Shown here: piece after piece, positions 1 to 3,900 of the stretch
Position numbering within the stretch: position 1 is the stretch's first letter
How the letters are laid out: each line of letters begins with the position of its first letter
Origin: 2-01-FULL-45-10 sp964450115
GTDB taxonomy: Bacteria > Omnitrophota > Gorgyraeia > 2-01-FULL-45-10
Assembly (NCBI GenBank): GCA_964450115.1
Contig: CAYVCD010000063.1
Coordinates: 1 to 8,190, forward strand
Direction of reading: 5' to 3'
Length of the DNA: 8,190 nt
Notes under the pieces: generated by a model
Seen by the model: only the letters and a program-made list of their open reading frames with translations
Database searches by the model: none
Told to the model about the DNA's origin: nothing
Position numbers and translations under genes: made by a program

Positions 1-707
1 TAGAGTTATTCAGGTCATATATCTCCGGCTGTATCTTGCTCGGTATCGCGCCCTGCACGGCGATGGTCCTTATCTGGGGCCACTTAGCCAAAGGCAATGA
101 CGGCCATACGCTCGTTATGGTGGCCATTAACTCGCTTACGATGCTGTTTCTCTATGCGCCGCTTGGAGGGTGGCTCCTCGGGATCAATAAGATGCCGATC
201 CCATGGCAGACGATAGTGCTTTCAGTCGTGATCTATGTCGGCTTGCCGCTTCTTTTAGGATATTACTCACGAAAATGGCTGATCGCCAAGAACGGCCTCA
301 AATGGTTTGAGGAAAAATTCCTTCATTATCTGACGCCGGTTTCGATAGGCGCGCTTTTACTCACCCTTGTTTTATTGTTTTCATTTAAAGGGGAGCTCAT
401 AATAAATCAGCCGCAGATCATTCTTCTAATAGCGATCCCGCTTTTCATCCAGACATGCCTTATCTTCGCGATATCCTACGCTATGGCCAAATGGCTTAAA
501 CTTCCATACCGCGATGCCGCGCCGTCGGCTCTGGTCGGAGCGAGCAATCACTTTGAAGTGGCGATCGCGACCTCGACCATTCTTTTCGGGCTGTCTTCCG
601 GAGCGTCGCTTGCGACCGTTGTCGGCGTCCTGATAGAGGTCCCGGTCATGCTTATGCTGGTAAAGGTGTGCGTAAAGACGAAGGATTGGTTTGACATAGC
701 GAAATAG
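1..707 (+). CDS. ACR3-family arsenite efflux permease, 5' truncated by window edge
   Basis: Inner-membrane permease of the ACR3 (BART superfamily) type, which exports arsenite, and in some members antimonite, using the proton gradient. The frame is open from base 3 to the TAG at 705-707, giving 234 residues. Family members are usually about 340-360 residues, so roughly the first third is missing; the TTG at 36 is internal, not a start. About seven hydrophobic segments can be read. The first carries LGIAPCTAMVLIW, containing the conserved Cys needed for arsenite transport in studied ACR3 proteins. A later one carries ASNHFEVAIAT, containing the conserved Glu. The ending ATVVGVLIEVPVMLMLVK is also typical of the family. 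No arsR or arsC is visible, although an ars operon could lie to the left. Family assignment is firm; the substrate is inferred from the family. Confidence 0.9.
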   Translation, partial: ELFRSYISGCILLGIAPCTAMVLIWGHLAKGNDGHTLVMVAINSLTMLFLYAPLGGWLLGINKMPIPWQTIVLSVVIYVGLPLLLGYYSRKWLIAKNGLKWFEEKFLHYLTPVSIGALLLTLVLLFSFKGELIINQPQIILLIAIPLFIQTCLIFAISYAMAKWLKLPYRDAAPSALVGASNHFEVAIATSTILFGLSSGASLATVVGVLIEVPVMLMLVKVCVKTKDWFDIAK

Positions 708-736
708 TGAATAGTAGATAATAGGGTAGGGTAATT

Positions 737-795
737 GAGTCCGTTTAATTTGGAGCCACCATCTTCATTCTGATGGCGCCTTTTTAAACGGACTC
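737..795 (+). terminator. Nested hairpin, likely terminator of the ACR3 gene
   Basis: An outer 12-bp perfect inverted repeat (737-748 with 784-795, GAGTCCGTTTAA / TTAAACGGACTC) encloses an inner hairpin. The inner arms are 752-758 (GGAGCCA) and 774-780 (TGGCGCC), with one A/C mismatch. The inner hairpin is followed at once by TTTTT (781-785), the usual layout of an intrinsic terminator. The T tract belongs to the 3' arm of the outer stem, so the inner and outer structures could compete or stack. It lies 30 bases after the stop codon of the permease gene. Confidence 0.55.
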
Positions 796-804
796 GATCA
801 TTTT

Positions 805-830
805 CGGAATATATACTGTACACAATTCCG
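805..830. repeat. Short inverted repeat in intergenic region
   Basis: CGGAAT (805-810) and ATTCCG (825-830) form a 6-bp inverted repeat around a 14-base AT-rich centre. It could be a protein-binding half-site pair or chance. It has no T tract and no obvious match to a known operator. Confidence 0.25.
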
Positions 831-877
831 CCAAAATAGCCCCAATATAAGGTTTTCCCATACTATATTGATATGAT

Positions 878-898
878 CATGAGGTAATTACCCTCATG
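878..898. promoter_or_regulatory. Near-perfect palindrome, candidate operator upstream of giant gene
   Basis: The core GGTAATTACC (883-892) is a perfect 10-bp palindrome. It is flanked by CATGA (878-882) and TCATG (894-898), which also pair once a single extra C at 893 is bulged out. The site ends 30 bases before the -35 hexamer of the promoter for the gene at 990, a plausible position for a dimeric DNA-binding regulator. A hairpin in RNA is also possible, but only a short A-rich run follows, so a plus-strand terminator is unlikely. The regulator is unknown. Confidence 0.4.
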
Positions 899-928
899 TT
901 AGTAATAAAAAAGGTATCTAACTTTCTC

Positions 929-956
929 TTGATTTAACTGAAATCTATGGTATAAT
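929..956 (+). promoter_or_regulatory. Sigma70-type promoter for the giant gene
   Basis: The -35 is TTGATT (929-934), four of six consensus bases. A 16-base spacer follows, then a perfect -10 TATAAT (951-956). TGG directly before the -10 makes it an extended -10. Transcription would start at about 962-965. Row 901-960 is very AT-rich (13 G/C in 60 by hand count). This is the only strong promoter I see in the window. Confidence 0.7.
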
Positions 957-962
957 TATAAT

Positions 963-980
963 ATTAGTCTAAAGGCTAAT
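963..980 (+). promoter_or_regulatory. 5' leader hairpin over the only SD-like bases of the giant gene
   Basis: ATTAGTC (963-969) can pair with GGCTAAT (974-980) through seven pairs, one of them G-T, around a TAAA loop (970-973). The hairpin would form at the very 5' end of the predicted transcript. It includes AAAGG (971-975), the only Shine-Dalgarno-like bases before the ATG at 990, and these are 14 bases away, farther than usual. It may protect the 5' end or limit translation. No consensus ribosome-binding site is present. Confidence 0.3.
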
Positions 981-989
981 CCCAATAAT

Positions 990-3900
990 ATGAGAAAACA
1001 TACCAATTTTAGAGATCAAGCTATAAGAATATTAGCGATTGTGATAGTCTGTATCTTCACTGTCAATGGTATCGTTTTGTCGGAACCCTCTTTGAATTTG
1101 CCCACAACGGAACAATCTACCTTGGCCCCTAAAAACCTATTATCAGATTCCGAAAGACAGACATATCTCGAGGCTTCACTCATTAGCGGGGTCATTGAAA
1201 AGAGAGCTGCATTAGGCGGAGATATCCGGCTTGATGACCTAAAAAAATGGGCAGATGCCAATACCTCCGAAAAAGAGTTCGAAAATGTAAAGTTTCTAGA
1301 ATACGGCAATGAAGTTCATATACTGGTTAACGACCTGATCCTGATACGGTATTTTCACAGTAAAGATCAGCCACTGAATTTTCTGTTTAACGCTAAAGGC
1401 GAGCTGCTCGACGAATCGACAGTAAGTCCGGAGATCAAAAAACAGGTCTATAAAGTCAGGCTCGCAATACCCCGCACAAAGACGCTTGAAGACATCTTCT
1501 CGCATATAATTGAAAAAGGATCGGAGGGCAACGCTCTTCGGGATAAGGTGACCGTAGTCATTGACGGTTTTCCGGTTACCGACAAGCAGTATCCCGTCTG
1601 CGAACTTATGCCCGATGGCACCCTCATTATACACCCTGAGTTTGCGCTTGATTATGAAGATATCAAGGCGTCTGGTATCGGATTTAATTATATATTCGGT
1701 GACGGCGTAAGCAGATGGATAGACCTGGCAGATTCCATTGTCTATCGAGTGGCGATGCATGAGTTCAAACTTCCAAGGAGAGAGGGCCATGGTCACGGCT
1801 ATATAGACGAGAATGGCGAATTTGCAATCTCATATAATGCCGAGCAGGCCAATATAGTCGGCAGGCGCTATAGCGTAGTCGACGACGCCATGTGGCTATG
1901 GTATCTGCATTCGTACAAGATATCCGATAAGGTGCGTTATGATAATGGTGAGTTTAAAAACAGGATGGATTGGGTATTCAGGGGGCGCAGCGAACAGGCA
2001 AAAGCTGCCCGCGCTGAGTTTACCGTGCTTGTAAATGACCCAGAAAAGCGTGAAGAGGCCGTGCGCCTGGCACTGTTAATTAACGATGCGTATTTTGCCG
2101 AGAGAAGGGCATCCGGCATAGATACGACCCCGTCATACGAGAGCACGGGAACGGACCTGGGCAACGTCCTTGGATTCGACCACGAAAGCGTATTTGCCAC
2201 AGAACGCGCCGATTACCGCGCTGCCGGCGCAGGCACCGGCGTTCCGGAAGACGATATCCAGCCGCCGTCGCTCGGATTAAAGCTGAAACCGGACCGGGAA
2301 GATCCGAAAGCCGATATCCGCGCCTCGATCCAGATCCAGAAAGAGCTCACCGCGCTTAGCGCAAAACTGACCGTAATAAACGCGGATCATAAGATCGCCC
2401 GGACCGATGAGGACGCTGAGATCTTAAAAGAGCAGGAGAGGGAGTTTATTAACGAGCTGGCCGCGGCTTATGAGAATATCCCGATAGGTATAAAAGAGAA
2501 AAAATCGTACGGATACTATAGCGATATGCTGCATCGATTAAAAGGCCGCCTCACAACGATATACGACGATATTGAGCGCGCCGACCTGTCCAAAGATAAA
2601 AAGGCGTTGCAGCAGCTGAACCTTAAGGCAATACGGCTTAATAAATTACTGGTCAAGCTCCAGATCAAAGTTACCGGCATGCTCCTGATGGGCCGCTCAA
2701 ATCTTAGGAGCAAAGCTCTTATGAGGAATGCCGCATTGTCGACGCTTGTCGGAGCTCTTAATAGCGCCAAGGCCCTTGAAGAGGAACTGGGTTATCGCTT
2801 CGCCCGTATGCGCGGCCGCGCGCTCGTGCGCGAGATAGAGACGACCGACTGGGTAGGTCAATCGGTGCGGACTTTCAGGCTCGGCGGATTCGATATTTCA
2901 GTAGGGGGTACGCCGGCCGATGGCACGGAACCGCCTGTTGAGGTCCGCCAGCAGAGATGGATCAATGCCCACACGACCCTCGACCAGATACGAAAGGATA
3001 TCAAGCGGGGCGATATGGTTAAAGCGCGCGATAAACTCGATACTCTGATCTCGCTCTATAGCCAGAAACGCGTTACTATCCTGGAAAGATATAAAGATAT
3101 CGCGGCAGATCTGGTCCTGATAAAGAAACTAATAGCCGGACTTCCGGACGCCCAGGCGCCGCCTGCCGATGTGATCGGTAGCGCCTCTAAGACTCTCGCC
3201 GGCCTCATAGCCAATATCGCTTATCCGAAACAGAATTTATGGCAAAGCATTAATTACGCGAGCCTCGCAAAAGCGCTGCGCGGCCATATACACACATTGG
3301 CCGGATACGAGCCGGAATATCTCCTGATACTGAAGTATAAGACCGACCTGGAATATTATCTCGGAAAATTAAGATCTGCCACAGCTTCTAAGCCCCTCTC
3401 CAAAAGAAGTACAAATATGATAATGTTGGGAATGGGACGCATAACCGCGTGGTTAGACCGGGGGTTCGTCCATCCGAAGCAATTCGGGCTGATAGATCTG
3501 CGGCCCGTCCGCGATCTTATAAAAAAGAACGACATTCCGGCCGCGGCGCAGCTTATAAATGCGGCCGTGGAAAAAATGGAAGAGAGGCTCCTGGAAATAA
3601 GGCGCATCACTTCCAATGTTAAAAGAAGATCCGCTTCGATATATTCCGCGTTCAGGGACGCGGACATGGCAAGCAGGATAGAAGCCTCGGTCAAAGCCCT
3701 CGACGAAAAGAGATACTCTGATGCCACCGACCAGATACAGGAGATACGGCAAAGGTACTTTGCCGTCAGCCTTATCGAGCCCGGCTATGCGCGCGCTGAA
3801 AGTATATTAAGGACAGCCGAAGGCATGATAAACGGCATAGGCCGGTTCAAAGCGGAGCGCTCCATAGAGATGACACGCGCCCGGGCCCGCGAAAAACTGC

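Noticed and set aside
36..38. TTG as the start of the permease gene
   Set aside because: The frame stays open to base 3 and reads ACR3-like sequence (LFRSYISGCIL) upstream, so this is an internal codon of a gene cut by the window edge.
548..823. Minus-strand ORF of 91 codons spanning the end of the permease gene and the hairpin region
   Set aside because: It overlaps the conserved ACR3 C-terminus and a terminator-like structure and shows no family resemblance or start signals.
1296..1796. Minus-strand ORF of 166 codons
   Set aside because: It is opposite the N-terminal domain of the giant gene, has no recognisable family, promoter or ribosome-binding site, and is explained as a shadow frame.
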